A DNA stretch of 64,000 nucleotides from Bacteroidales bacterium UBA2800 (GTDB lineage: Bacteria; Bacteroidota; Bacteroidia; Bacteroidales; Paludibacteraceae), in contig DEHM01000001.1 in NCBI GenBank assembly GCA_002351925.1, forward strand, positions 20,041-84,040. Reading direction: 5' to 3'. Positions 42,701-48,906 of the stretch are shown piece by piece. Each line of letters starts with the position of its first letter. Within the stretch, counting starts at the first letter, position 1. The position numbers and the translations under genes were made by a program. The notes beneath the pieces are model-generated. The model was not told the DNA's origin and did not search any database. It saw only the letters and a program-made list of their open reading frames with translations.

Positions 42701-44385
42701 CGCGTCGACCATTTAAGCCGAAAACCTATACGCAGACCGTCACTTTGCACCAAGGCGAGCCGCTGGAGGTGACCCACCGTCTGAACAGCGAGAAACTCAG
42801 CGTCACCGTGGCCGATTCTGCCGGCAAGGCGGTGCCTGTATCGTTCCTGCCGAGCGGTAACACCAAAGTGACTATCACACCGAAAGCCGATTGCGCCAAA
42901 GCCACGGTCACCGTCACCACCCGTGACCCGAACGAACGCACACCGGCTCAGGTGGCAGGCGACATGTTCGCCTACGTGGGTACGATGCTCCGCCGCGTAC
43001 AAGTAACCTACCGTGAGACCAACTCTATGACTCTGCCGGGCTTTGAGCCGGAAGCTGGCTTCATGGGACAGAACTTCTCGCACGGACCTGCCGCACCGGG
43101 CTTCGACTTCGCCTTCGGTTTTATACCAAGCAATATGCTTGAGCGGGCGAAAACCAACGGCTGGCTGACAGGCGACACCTCGACCGTACAACCGGCCACG
43201 ACCGCCCACACATCCGACTTGGATATCAAGCTCACGCTGGAGCCACTACCAGGACTGAAGGTGCAGCTCAACGGCAAACGCTACTACGCTAAGTCTACCT
43301 CGACCATCTACAGCTACGACTACCCGCAAGAGACGATGAGCGGTTCGTTCAACATCACCCAAGTGGCTATCGGAACGCTCTTCAGCCGCGTCGGCAGTCA
43401 GGACGAGAACTTCGCCAACTCTGCCTTCGACCGGTTTGTGGAGAACATCGAGATTCTGCGCGAGCGTGTACAGGGTCAGTATACGGGCATCACTCTCCCC
43501 TCGAAAGGTTTCATGAGCAACATACCCGAGGGCACCAAATACGACCCCAACAAACATGGTCAGGTTAGCCGTAACTCCGCCGACGTACTAGTACCGGCGT
43601 TCCTGGCCGCCTACACGGGTCGCGATGCACGCAGCATCAGTCTCAACCCCTTCCTGGGTATCCTGCGTATATTGCCCAACTGGTCGATTACGTACGATGG
43701 TCTGGGTCGTCTGCCCTGGATGCGCGACCATTTCAAATCCGTCACCCTGACCCACGCGTATACCTGTAAGTACGCTATCGGTTCGTTCGGCAGTTACTCT
43801 ACCTGGGTAGGAGCTGACGACAACAACCAGCAGATAGGTTTCATCCGTGACGTGAGTGGCGACCGCCCCATGCCAAGTTCGACATACGACATCAGCAACG
43901 TGACGCTGACCGAGGCCTTCGCCCCGCTCATCGGTCTCAACATGACGATGAAGAACTCGCTCAGCCTCAAAGCCGAGTACCGCAAGCAACGTAACCTGGC
44001 GCTCAATATCACCAGCGTTCAACTGACCGAAGGTCACACCAACGAGTTTGTAATAGGTGCCGGCTACACGGTGAAGAACCTCAGTTTCATCGCCAAGAAG
44101 AAAGACGGCGGCGAGAAGAAAGTGAGCAACGACCTGAAACTGCAAGTCGACCTGTCGTATAAAGATGTGAAGATGCTGCTGCGTAAGATCAACGACGGTA
44201 TTGCTCAGGCTTCTTCAGGCAACAAGGTCTTCGCCATCAAGATATCAGCCGACTATGTGTTGAGCCAGAAGATTAATATCCAACTCTTCTACGACCATCA
44301 GGGAACTACGCCGCTTATCTCGAGCAGTTATCCCATCAAGGCGGATAATGTCGGTCTGAACATTAAACTCATGCTGACGCGATGA
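36736..44385 (+). CDS. sprA: Type 9 secretion system translocon protein SprA (Sov)
   Basis: A 2549-residue outer-membrane protein, close to the 2400-2500 residues of SprA/Sov, the giant beta-barrel channel of the T9SS. A signal peptide (RNRFLHIVVLCLLLLPCITTA, then Q) precedes a lysine/glutamate-rich coiled-coil stretch (about 30-75). Family hallmarks include GPADKVFGPGGVQLKMQGSAELLFGF, IQASIQGKVGQKLNFNLSYN, PGHTRDVGSTGTAYIDDFEST, NPTLEDVATIMIGVRNHG with VWVNELRLSQFNEQGG, and the C-terminal strand KADNVGLNIKLMLTR. The start is TTG at 36736; no ATG can supply the signal peptide. The next gene overlaps by 4 bases. Confidence 0.95.
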   Translation: MRNRFLHIVVLCLLLLPCITTAQTSSTSSGKPKTLKELVAEEKARKEAEKKAKAEEAAREAQAAKEAEERKQRMTQAVQAQAGDSTATPEKAASYVTLTDSALWAPTRVKQLGIRDYGELTQPHSSLDLKDPDNVTTSVEYDPTSGIYVIRTKIGDTEISTPYMLTQEEYNQYAERQLMQRYWQQKIGEVEHNNEKKFDITDMKFNIGPADKVFGPGGVQLKMQGSAELLFGFKHQYIANPSLTPRARNNNIFDFDEKIQASIQGKVGQKLNFNLSYNTEASFSFDQTNLKLNYKGEEDDIIQSLEAGNVTMDLPSSLIRGSKALFGIKTNLKFGKLKIQALVSQQNSDAQTVSSKGGAQMTRFDIGSDNYDENRHFFLSHFFRDRYESALANVPYISSGVQINKIEVWVTNKRGNYDEARNIVGFADLGEVGTHLQIPSWGGAPTLPPDNNVNGLYEAVRATPFRDIHQASAALEGLGGMEGGLDFEKVESARRLTSGDYTLNSALGYISLKSALNQDEVLAVAYEYTYNGRVYQVGEFSTDANPELQAPATLALKLLKSTANAPHAYDPSRPNEHYGTWDLMMKNIYSLGATSIQQEKFELYVTYRNDSVGTDVQYLSEGPDGVKGKQLLRVMNLDRLDQKHNASPDGRFDYLEGITVFSSGGKIIFPVLEPFGSHLAQVLGNDARLMNKYCFFELYDSTLVVAQELSEKNKFRLTGKYKGSNGSEIRLNAMNVPRGSVTVTAGGATLIENVDYTVDYTMGTVTILNQSILESGTNVDVKLENQSTFSMQRKSLFGAHLEYEFTKDLVLGGTIMHMRERPLTTKVNTGSEPLANTIWGVNGSWKTEMQWLTNAIDKIPWINATAPSSFQINAEFAHLIPGHTRDVGSTGTAYIDDFESTTTNIDVHFPNQWFLSATPMTFDESKLLNKTGYNKNRAHLTWYTVDPIFGYPQTNTPAHIKNDVNAMSDHRTRIVYQDEIYPYRQEASNVDTKLAVLNLSFYPEERGQYNISASEMGSNGKLTDPKRRWGGMMRRLDNTDFERANIEYIEFWLMDPALTNPDGYEGEMYINLGDVCEDILRDGKKAFEHGLPVSDNDKGRVDSTIWGYVPRTTSTTVAFSNEYGSRAKQDVGLNGLSTEQEQTWPAYAQYLTELQTKVDPAVWNAWAADRFSPRNDPAGDNYHYYRGSDYDQEEVSILNRYKHFNGTEGNSPAAEQQTESYGTAATMIPDIEDVNQDNTINEYEKYYQYRVILRPDMMEVGKQHITEKKIAKVTLRNGQLAEVPWYQFKIPLRGDSADVQKVGSIRNWKSIRFMRIYMTGFSHETHLRLATLDLVRGEWRQYTRDLAPVGVAVNTGASINVQAVNIEENSSRQPVNYVLPPGVSRQTDPGQAQLIPQNEQAMVLRVMNLSPSDARAVYKNTGYDLRQYKKLQMFVHAEQMTSVDPQLQDGDLSCFIRLGSDLRNNYYEYEIPLHLTPPGQYNNNSAADRAAVWPEDNMFDFALKVLTNAKTARNRAKRSGNEGVSNTIPYVIYDDASGKPQNKITVLGNPTLEDVATIMIGVRNHGQHDASGEVWVNELRLSQFNEQGGVAAMGNVSLAISDIAQVNVAGRLETAGYGSIEANVLDRNVDNFYQLSVSAALEAGRLFPEKAKLQIPLYVSYSNETTSPNYDPLDTDIKLSETLSTYDSKAERDSIKSMVNTVQTSTSFSVTNLKVNIHSKKKDMFYDPANFSISASYNRQAEHSPEMETNYTTDHKGAFQYSYNFNPKPWEPFSKVEKVQKVKFLKEMNFYYLPQSWAFRMNMHRTFSHMKMRDLAGTSSESMDLTYSKDFTWDRQVDFKYDLTKNMKFSFQSAMNAIIDEGKYTPEILTGKYFDPEFNHDKYEAWRDTIQRSLAHFGRPYSYQQVFTASWNVPFNRIPYVEALSANATYNANYNWTRTAASSEGADRGNTVSSVQTWQVDGGLNLETLYGKSKYWKQMTQRYGGGRSSRRPFKPKTYTQTVTLHQGEPLEVTHRLNSEKLSVTVADSAGKAVPVSFLPSGNTKVTITPKADCAKATVTVTTRDPNERTPAQVAGDMFAYVGTMLRRVQVTYRETNSMTLPGFEPEAGFMGQNFSHGPAAPGFDFAFGFIPSNMLERAKTNGWLTGDTSTVQPATTAHTSDLDIKLTLEPLPGLKVQLNGKRYYAKSTSTIYSYDYPQETMSGSFNITQVAIGTLFSRVGSQDENFANSAFDRFVENIEILRERVQGQYTGITLPSKGFMSNIPEGTKYDPNKHGQVSRNSADVLVPAFLAAYTGRDARSISLNPFLGILRILPNWSITYDGLGRLPWMRDHFKSVTLTHAYTCKYAIGSFGSYSTWVGADDNNQQIGFIRDVSGDRPMPSSTYDISNVTLTEAFAPLIGLNMTMKNSLSLKAEYRKQRNLALNITSVQLTEGHTNEFVIGAGYTVKNLSFIAKKKDGGEKKVSNDLKLQVDLSYKDVKMLLRKINDGIAQASSGNKVFAIKISADYVLSQKINIQLFYDHQGTTPLISSSYPIKADNVGLNIKLMLTR

Positions 44386-44852
44386 GAATAGGTATCGTCG
44401 GCCCGGAGAGTACCGGCAAGAGCACACTGGCACAGTCGCTAGTCAAACGTCTGCACGGCACATGGGTGCCGGAATACGCACGCCAATACGTGGAGCAGAA
44501 AGGGTCGACGGAGGTGAGTTATGAGGAACTCTGCTCTATCGCCCGTCAGCAGATAGCCGAGATGGCGCAACAGCCGGACGACCCGACATCCATCATTGTT
44601 TACGACACCGAGTTGATCATCACCAAAGTGTGGTTCGACTATGCGTTCCACCGTGTGCCCAAATGGCTGGAGGAGGCAATCCGTCGTTATCCGATGGATA
44701 TTTACCTGCTCTGCCTTCCGGACATCGCCTGGCAGCCCGATCCGGCACGCACCAACGGCTCCGATGCCATCCGCATGGAGTTGCTTCAACGTTACGAACA
44801 AGAGATTCGAGAATTAGGTATCCCCTATTATTTTATTCGTCATCAGAGTTGA
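44382..44852 (+). CDS. NadR-like AAA ATPase/kinase
   Basis: A 156-residue P-loop protein like the kinase domain of NadR: MRIGIVGPESTGKSTLAQSLVKRLHGTWVPEYARQYVEQKG (Walker A GPESTGKS at residues 7-14), IIVYDTELIITKVWFDYAFHRVPKWL and DIYLLCLPDIAWQPDPAR. NadR kinase phosphorylates nicotinamide riboside; the substrate of this stand-alone form is not certain. It ends at YYFIRHQS, about 15-25 residues shorter than most relatives, because its stop overlaps the convergent glutaminyl cyclase gene by 10 bases. Start overlaps sprA (ATGA). Confidence 0.82.
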   Translation: MRIGIVGPESTGKSTLAQSLVKRLHGTWVPEYARQYVEQKGSTEVSYEELCSIARQQIAEMAQQPDDPTSIIVYDTELIITKVWFDYAFHRVPKWLEEAIRRYPMDIYLLCLPDIAWQPDPARTNGSDAIRMELLQRYEQEIRELGIPYYFIRHQS

Positions 44853-45835
44853 CTCATGACCACCTCTCCCACGGCCTGCAAGGTACGTAGCGAGATGTTC
44901 GTCATATCGTCATGACGCGTATGCCACCAGGCCGGAAAGCCGGTAGCATTGCGTATGTCGTAGTGGATAATATCGATGCACGGTATACCGGCAAGGGTGT
45001 TGACATAGTAGTGGTCGTCGGTAATAGGATACGACTGCTGGTTGGTGAACATCGCCCCGTAACCCAGTTTCTCTGCCGCACGCCATATCTGCTGCTGATA
45101 GTTACCCGCATACTGGGTGGAGAAGAGCTCCTTGGGGAAAGAGGCGTTGGGGTCGCCCACCATATCCAGCACGATACCGAAACGATAGGTCTCTATATCG
45201 GCCTTGCCGCTCTCCGCTTTCTGCGCATAGTTCATCGCCCAGAGTTGCGAACCGAGACACCAGGTGTCCTCCCGCTCGGTGCCGGTATAGAAACGCGGTG
45301 TACCGCTATCTTCGCAGTCGAAGAAGATGATATCTACCGGCGTAGTCCGTTCGCGCAACGACAACTGGCGTGCTACCTCGAGCAGCACACCTACACCGCT
45401 GGCACCGTCGTTGGCACCGGGGACGTTATAGTAGCGGTCGGCGTACTGAGGTTCCTCGTCGCACCAAGGGCGCGTATCGAAGTGTGCACCTAATAATATA
45501 CGCGTACGCGCGCTCGAGTCAGCCGCGGCAAAATGACCGATGATGTTGTATATCTGCTGCTGATTGCCGCGATAGTCGGGCATAAAGCCTTTCTGCAGTT
45601 CCACCTCTGCTCCGTAGGCACGCAGCTGCTCGATGAGCCAAACGGCACACTGCATATGCGCAGCACTGTTCGGCACACGCGGACCAAAAGCCATCTGACG
45701 TTCGATGAAGGCATAGGCACTGTCGGCCGAGAAAGACGGACGCTCGACAGCGGCCACCTGCTTATTACAAGAAACTAGGCCGACCAGAAAAACCAGACAG
45801 CCTAGAAAGCTAAGAGATATAACGGATTTTTTCAT
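44843..45835 (-). CDS. Glutaminyl-peptide cyclotransferase, type II (M28-like lipoprotein)
   Basis: A 330-residue lipoprotein (lipobox LVSC, C23) of the M28 fold. Animal-type glutaminyl cyclase features are clear: AFGPRVPNSAAH, GAHFDTRPW, GANDGASGVGVLLE (zinc ligand D143), IIFFDCEDSG (E175/D176, matching the E-E pair of human QC), VLDMVGDPNASFP (like LDLIGAPNPTFP in human QC) and FPAWWHTRHDDMTNI (H305, matching the WHTxxD zinc histidine). It would cyclise N-terminal glutamine on exported proteins. Several secreted proteins in this window have Q at +1. The usual alternative label is M28 aminopeptidase. Start set by the lipoprotein signal; overlaps prs by 4 bases. Confidence 0.87.
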   Translation of the reverse strand: MKKSVISLSFLGCLVFLVGLVSCNKQVAAVERPSFSADSAYAFIERQMAFGPRVPNSAAHMQCAVWLIEQLRAYGAEVELQKGFMPDYRGNQQQIYNIIGHFAAADSSARTRILLGAHFDTRPWCDEEPQYADRYYNVPGANDGASGVGVLLEVARQLSLRERTTPVDIIFFDCEDSGTPRFYTGTEREDTWCLGSQLWAMNYAQKAESGKADIETYRFGIVLDMVGDPNASFPKELFSTQYAGNYQQQIWRAAEKLGYGAMFTNQQSYPITDDHYYVNTLAGIPCIDIIHYDIRNATGFPAWWHTRHDDMTNISLRTLQAVGEVVMSQL

Positions 45836-46788
45836 TTGACATTCATTTCGCTGACACTGGTGTGATTCTGGATGGCACGAATCGTTTGTGCGATAGGTAC
45901 GGCCAGACTCTCGACATGTATCTTTTCGCATTGCAGGTCTCTGGGTATCGAGTCGGTACAAACCAGCTCTACCAGCGCACTATTCTCTATGTTCTCTAAT
46001 GCATTACCGCTGAACACTCCGTGGGTCACCACCGCCCGCACACTCTTCGCGCCCGCATTGGTCATCACCTCGGCTGCTTTGCAGAGTGTACCGGCCGTAT
46101 CGGCGATATCGTCCACGATGACGACATCCTTGCCGTACACATCACCCAGCACACGTATCTCCGACACCTTGTTGAAGTCCGGTCGGTTCTTGTAGCAGAT
46201 CACCATAGGTATCTCGCGGTCGGTCATCACGTGCAGTTTCTTGGCGAAGTTGGACGCGCGTTTCGATCCTCCTATGTCGGGCGAAGCCACGATGAGTTTT
46301 TTCAGGTTGAGGCCGGCCACATAGGGTGCCAACACGTTAGAACCGTACACATGGTCAACGGGTATGTCGAAGAAACCCTGTATCTGATCGGCATGCAGGT
46401 CAACCGTGATAACACGGTCAGCGCCCGCCGTTTGCAACATGTTAGCTACCAGTTTGGCACCTATCGACACACGCGGTTTATCCTTGCGGTCCTGACGAGC
46501 CCAACCGAAATAGGGAATCACGGCAATCACCTTATAGGCACTGGCGCGTTTAGCGGCATCGATCATCAGCAGCAACTCCATCAGATTGTCGCTGGTGGGA
46601 CACGTAGGCTGCACCAGATATACCGACTGCCCGCGGACGGACTCTTCGAAATAGGCACAGAACTCACCGTCGGAAAAGCGGTCGATATGCATCTTACCCA
46701 GTTGACAACCAAGTTGCTCGCAGATACGCCGCGCCAAAGCCTCTCCCTTGGATCCGGCGAATACCTTAAACTGTTTTGTTTCCTCCAT
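45832..46788 (-). CDS. prs: Ribose-phosphate pyrophosphokinase (PRPP synthetase)
   Basis: A 318-residue cytoplasmic enzyme that makes PRPP from ribose-5-phosphate and ATP for purine, pyrimidine, His, Trp and NAD synthesis. Motifs: FAGSKGEALARRICEQLG, RFSDGEFCAYFEESVRG, IPYFGWARQDRKDKPRVSIGAKLVANML, VDLHADQIQGFFDIPVDHVYGS and the PRPP loop VVIVDDIADTAGTLCKAAEVM. Full length. It lies third in the minus-strand operon between a DUF4290-like gene and the glutaminyl cyclase. Confidence 0.96.
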   Translation of the reverse strand: MEETKQFKVFAGSKGEALARRICEQLGCQLGKMHIDRFSDGEFCAYFEESVRGQSVYLVQPTCPTSDNLMELLLMIDAAKRASAYKVIAVIPYFGWARQDRKDKPRVSIGAKLVANMLQTAGADRVITVDLHADQIQGFFDIPVDHVYGSNVLAPYVAGLNLKKLIVASPDIGGSKRASNFAKKLHVMTDREIPMVICYKNRPDFNKVSEIRVLGDVYGKDVVIVDDIADTAGTLCKAAEVMTNAGAKSVRAVVTHGVFSGNALENIENSALVELVCTDSIPRDLQCEKIHVESLAVPIAQTIRAIQNHTSVSEMNVK

Positions 46789-46806
46789 GATGATACGGAC
46801 AGAATA

Positions 46807-47115
46807 CTATTTTTTCTTTTTCTTTTGGCCTGCTGCCGCTGGGGTGTTCTGCGCCATGAGCTGCTGGAAAGCAGGTGAGTCGCAGCGCAGACGTCCGTCG
46901 GAGAGACGGATGATATCCTCGCGCACACGGTTGAGACCGGACTCCTGGTCGCGATTCCACACCAGATTACGTTGCCGCATACAGAGGGCGATATAGGCCT
47001 CCATAGACGCACGCTCCTTAGCATCTGTCAGCGTAGCGGCATATTGTATCATGTCCTGCACGATACGACCGTAGTTACGCATCCGGATAGGCGTAGTGTT
47101 TCGATTGAGTTGCAT
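46807..47115 (-). CDS. DUF4290-like small protein
   Basis: A 102-residue protein. MQLNRNTTPIRMRNYGRIVQDMIQYAATLTDAKER resembles the start of DUF4290 proteins of Bacteroidota (xLPEYGRNIQKMV...), but this one is roughly half the length I expect for that family. It ends in QKKKKK, a basic tail. Function unknown. Start 47115 lies 2 bases after the upstream nuclease stop; a longer frame would overlap that gene. Gene order nuclease-DUF4290-prs suggests co-transcription. Confidence 0.7.
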   Translation of the reverse strand: MQLNRNTTPIRMRNYGRIVQDMIQYAATLTDAKERASMEAYIALCMRQRNLVWNRDQESGLNRVREDIIRLSDGRLRCDSPAFQQLMAQNTPAAAGQKKKKK

Positions 47116-47117
47116 GC

Positions 47118-48230
47118 TTATTTCTTGCGAATCAGATAAATCATTGTCGGATAGTGGTCTCCGTAACCGTTCTGCCATACACCGGCCTTGGTGGTACGGA
47201 ACGGTGTTCCTTTGTCCTTACCCTCTTGTACGGTTAGGAACGGCTTGTTGAATATCTGGGCTTTCCAGTAGGTCCACTTTCCGTCAATCAGTTTGGCATT
47301 CAGCAGCGGCTCGTTGATGATGATCTGGTCGAACAGGTTCCAGCTGCCGTTGTAAGCCAGTGAACCGATACCGCGGTCAAGCATCTGCCACATCGTGTTG
47401 AAATAGCCTTGCGGCTCTACATCCTCACGATGTTTGCGTGCTTTGAGAACATCTTTGCAGGAGTGGTTATACGGATCGTCGTTCAGGTCACCCATGATGA
47501 TGATCTTGGCTTTGGCGTCGGTGCGATAGATCGAGTCGCAAATCGACTTAACGAGCATAGCTGCGGTGTCACGACCGGGGCGGCTGGAGAGCTCACCTCC
47601 GTAACGGCTCGGCCAGTGATTGACAATGACGTGGATCTTCTCCGGCGTTCCGTCCCCCATCAGGTAACCCGACACACAGAGTTGGAGACGTGTCTTGATG
47701 ACACCGCCGTCAGCATAGTGAGCTTTCAGTTCAAAACCGTTCACCTTGCTGGGCTTGAACATCACGGAGTCGTACAGGAAACCAACATCCACACCACGGC
47801 GGTCCGGACCCTCAATCAAGATAGGTTTCAGGCGACGGCCATACACCTTGTTAGCCTCAGCGCAGAGGTCGTTTAAGCAACCTATGTTCTCTACCTCGGC
47901 TACACCTACACAAGCAGCGCCACGCTGGTCATAATCGGTACCGAGAGCGGCCACGGCGCGGGCCATGTTCTTTACCTTATTCTCATACTTGTACGCCGTC
48001 CATTTGTTACCGCCATCGGGCAGGTACTCATAGTCGTTCTTGCCCTCATCATGGATGGTATCGAACAGGTTCTCCAAGTTGTAGAAAGCAATACAGCGCA
48101 CGTACTGTCCTTCCTCGGCAGCAGCTGCCACCTTAGCGCCTTTACCTTTTACATCGGCCTTCTCTTGCGCATTCAGCGCCGTGGTCATGGTCAGCATCAA
48201 CGCTGCCACCCAAATAAGTGTGTGTTTCAT
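47118..48230 (-). CDS. Exported endonuclease/exonuclease/phosphatase-family protein
   Basis: A 370-residue secreted enzyme. Signal peptide KHTLIWVAALMLTMTTALNA, then Q. EEP-fold motifs: IAFYNLENLFDTIHDEGKNDYEY (the N..ENLFD metal site), GVAEVENIGCLNDLC (catalytic E), RGVDVGFLYDS, VNHWPSRYGGE (NHxxS), IIMGDLNDDPYN (GDxND) and GDHYPTMIYL (the terminal D-H pair). Substrate could be nucleic acid, a phosphoinositide-like lipid or another phosphodiester. First gene of the minus-strand operon leading to prs and the glutaminyl cyclase. Confidence 0.88.
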   Translation of the reverse strand: MKHTLIWVAALMLTMTTALNAQEKADVKGKGAKVAAAAEEGQYVRCIAFYNLENLFDTIHDEGKNDYEYLPDGGNKWTAYKYENKVKNMARAVAALGTDYDQRGAACVGVAEVENIGCLNDLCAEANKVYGRRLKPILIEGPDRRGVDVGFLYDSVMFKPSKVNGFELKAHYADGGVIKTRLQLCVSGYLMGDGTPEKIHVIVNHWPSRYGGELSSRPGRDTAAMLVKSICDSIYRTDAKAKIIIMGDLNDDPYNHSCKDVLKARKHREDVEPQGYFNTMWQMLDRGIGSLAYNGSWNLFDQIIINEPLLNAKLIDGKWTYWKAQIFNKPFLTVQEGKDKGTPFRTTKAGVWQNGYGDHYPTMIYLIRKK

Positions 48231-48275
48231 ACTATAGAATGTGTTTAGATATTTAGTTCATCACTAATCTGGCTG

Positions 48276-48306
48276 CAAAGATACAATAAAATTTGCATAT
48301 ATGCAA
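48276..48306 (-). promoter_or_regulatory. Promoter of the EEP-DUF4290-prs-QC operon
   Basis: Minus strand: -33 TTG (48306-48304), 20-nt spacer, -7 TATCTTTG (48283-48276). The -33 box is in a perfect TTGCATATATGCAA palindrome (48293-48306). Confidence 0.8.
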
Positions 48307-48343
48307 GAAAATAACCGATTTGTTGCGTTTTTTCTCTAAAAAT

Positions 48344-48374
48344 TTGCAAATATGCAATATTTGTAGTACCTTTG
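48344..48374 (+). promoter_or_regulatory. Promoter of the plus-strand membrane-protein/symporter operon
   Basis: Plus strand: -33 TTG (48344-48346), 20-nt spacer, -7 TACCTTTG (48367-48374), 24 nt before the ATG. The -33 box starts the near-palindrome TTGCAAATATGCAA (48344-48357). Confidence 0.8.
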
Positions 48375-48398
48375 TGCCAAATTTGGTAGAATGGCTTC

Positions 48399-48890
48399 AT
48401 GAAGAAACGTCTGGTCTATATGCTCGTGGCGCTAGTGGCGGCGGTGTTGCTCAACTATCTGCCGTCGGTGTCGTTTTTGTCGGACAAGGGTATCCTCTAC
48501 AACCGCTCTTACACCATCGACCAGCATCTGTTTCAAGTGCTGCAAACCAATCTGCAGAACGGATTGACGGAAGTCAGTTCAGTGCAATCGGTAGAGGGAC
48601 TGTGGTATTGCTATACGGCACTCTGGGTCAGCTGTCTGTTGGTGTTGCTCTGTTTCTTCAGCGCCCCTTGGCGTTTGCGTCTGGCGACGCTCAGCATCGT
48701 CCTGGCCGGAGGCTATTACGCCCTTTTTCTCTACTATATCGTCGGAATCGTGGGCGAATATTTCCCCACTCCCTATCCCCATATAGGTATCATCCTGCCG
48801 GCTATCATCATCCAAATGATGATTCTGGTACGCCGCACGATACTGAGCGACTTGGCCGAACAAGATGAGCAAAACGAAGAGATAAACTAA
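48399..48890 (+). CDS. Small four-helix membrane protein (DUF4293-like?)
   Basis: A 163-residue integral membrane protein. Four hydrophobic stretches are visible: LVYMLVALVAAVLLNYLP (5-22), CYTALWVSCLLVLLCFF, LATLSIVLAGGYYALFLYYIVGIVG and IGIILPAIIIQMMILV, with a long loop between the first two and an acidic C-terminus (DLAEQDEQNEEIN). The topology recalls DUF4293 proteins of Bacteroidota, but I do not recognise a firm signature. It is the first gene of a plus-strand operon, 16 bases before the symporter. Confidence 0.7.
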   Translation: MKKRLVYMLVALVAAVLLNYLPSVSFLSDKGILYNRSYTIDQHLFQVLQTNLQNGLTEVSSVQSVEGLWYCYTALWVSCLLVLLCFFSAPWRLRLATLSIVLAGGYYALFLYYIVGIVGEYFPTPYPHIGIILPAIIIQMMILVRRTILSDLAEQDEQNEEIN

Positions 48891-48906
48891 TTTTAAAGCT
48901 ATACGT

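Noticed and set aside
44382..44852. NadR-like gene as a pseudogene because of its short C-terminus
   Set aside because: The P-loop and catalytic segments are intact and only the last 15-25 residues are missing; a shortened but functional protein is as likely.
48276..48374. The TTGCATATATGCAA copies as part of a repeat family or mobile element
   Set aside because: Each copy sits at exact promoter spacing from a -7 box; they are better explained as promoter elements than as a dispersed repeat.
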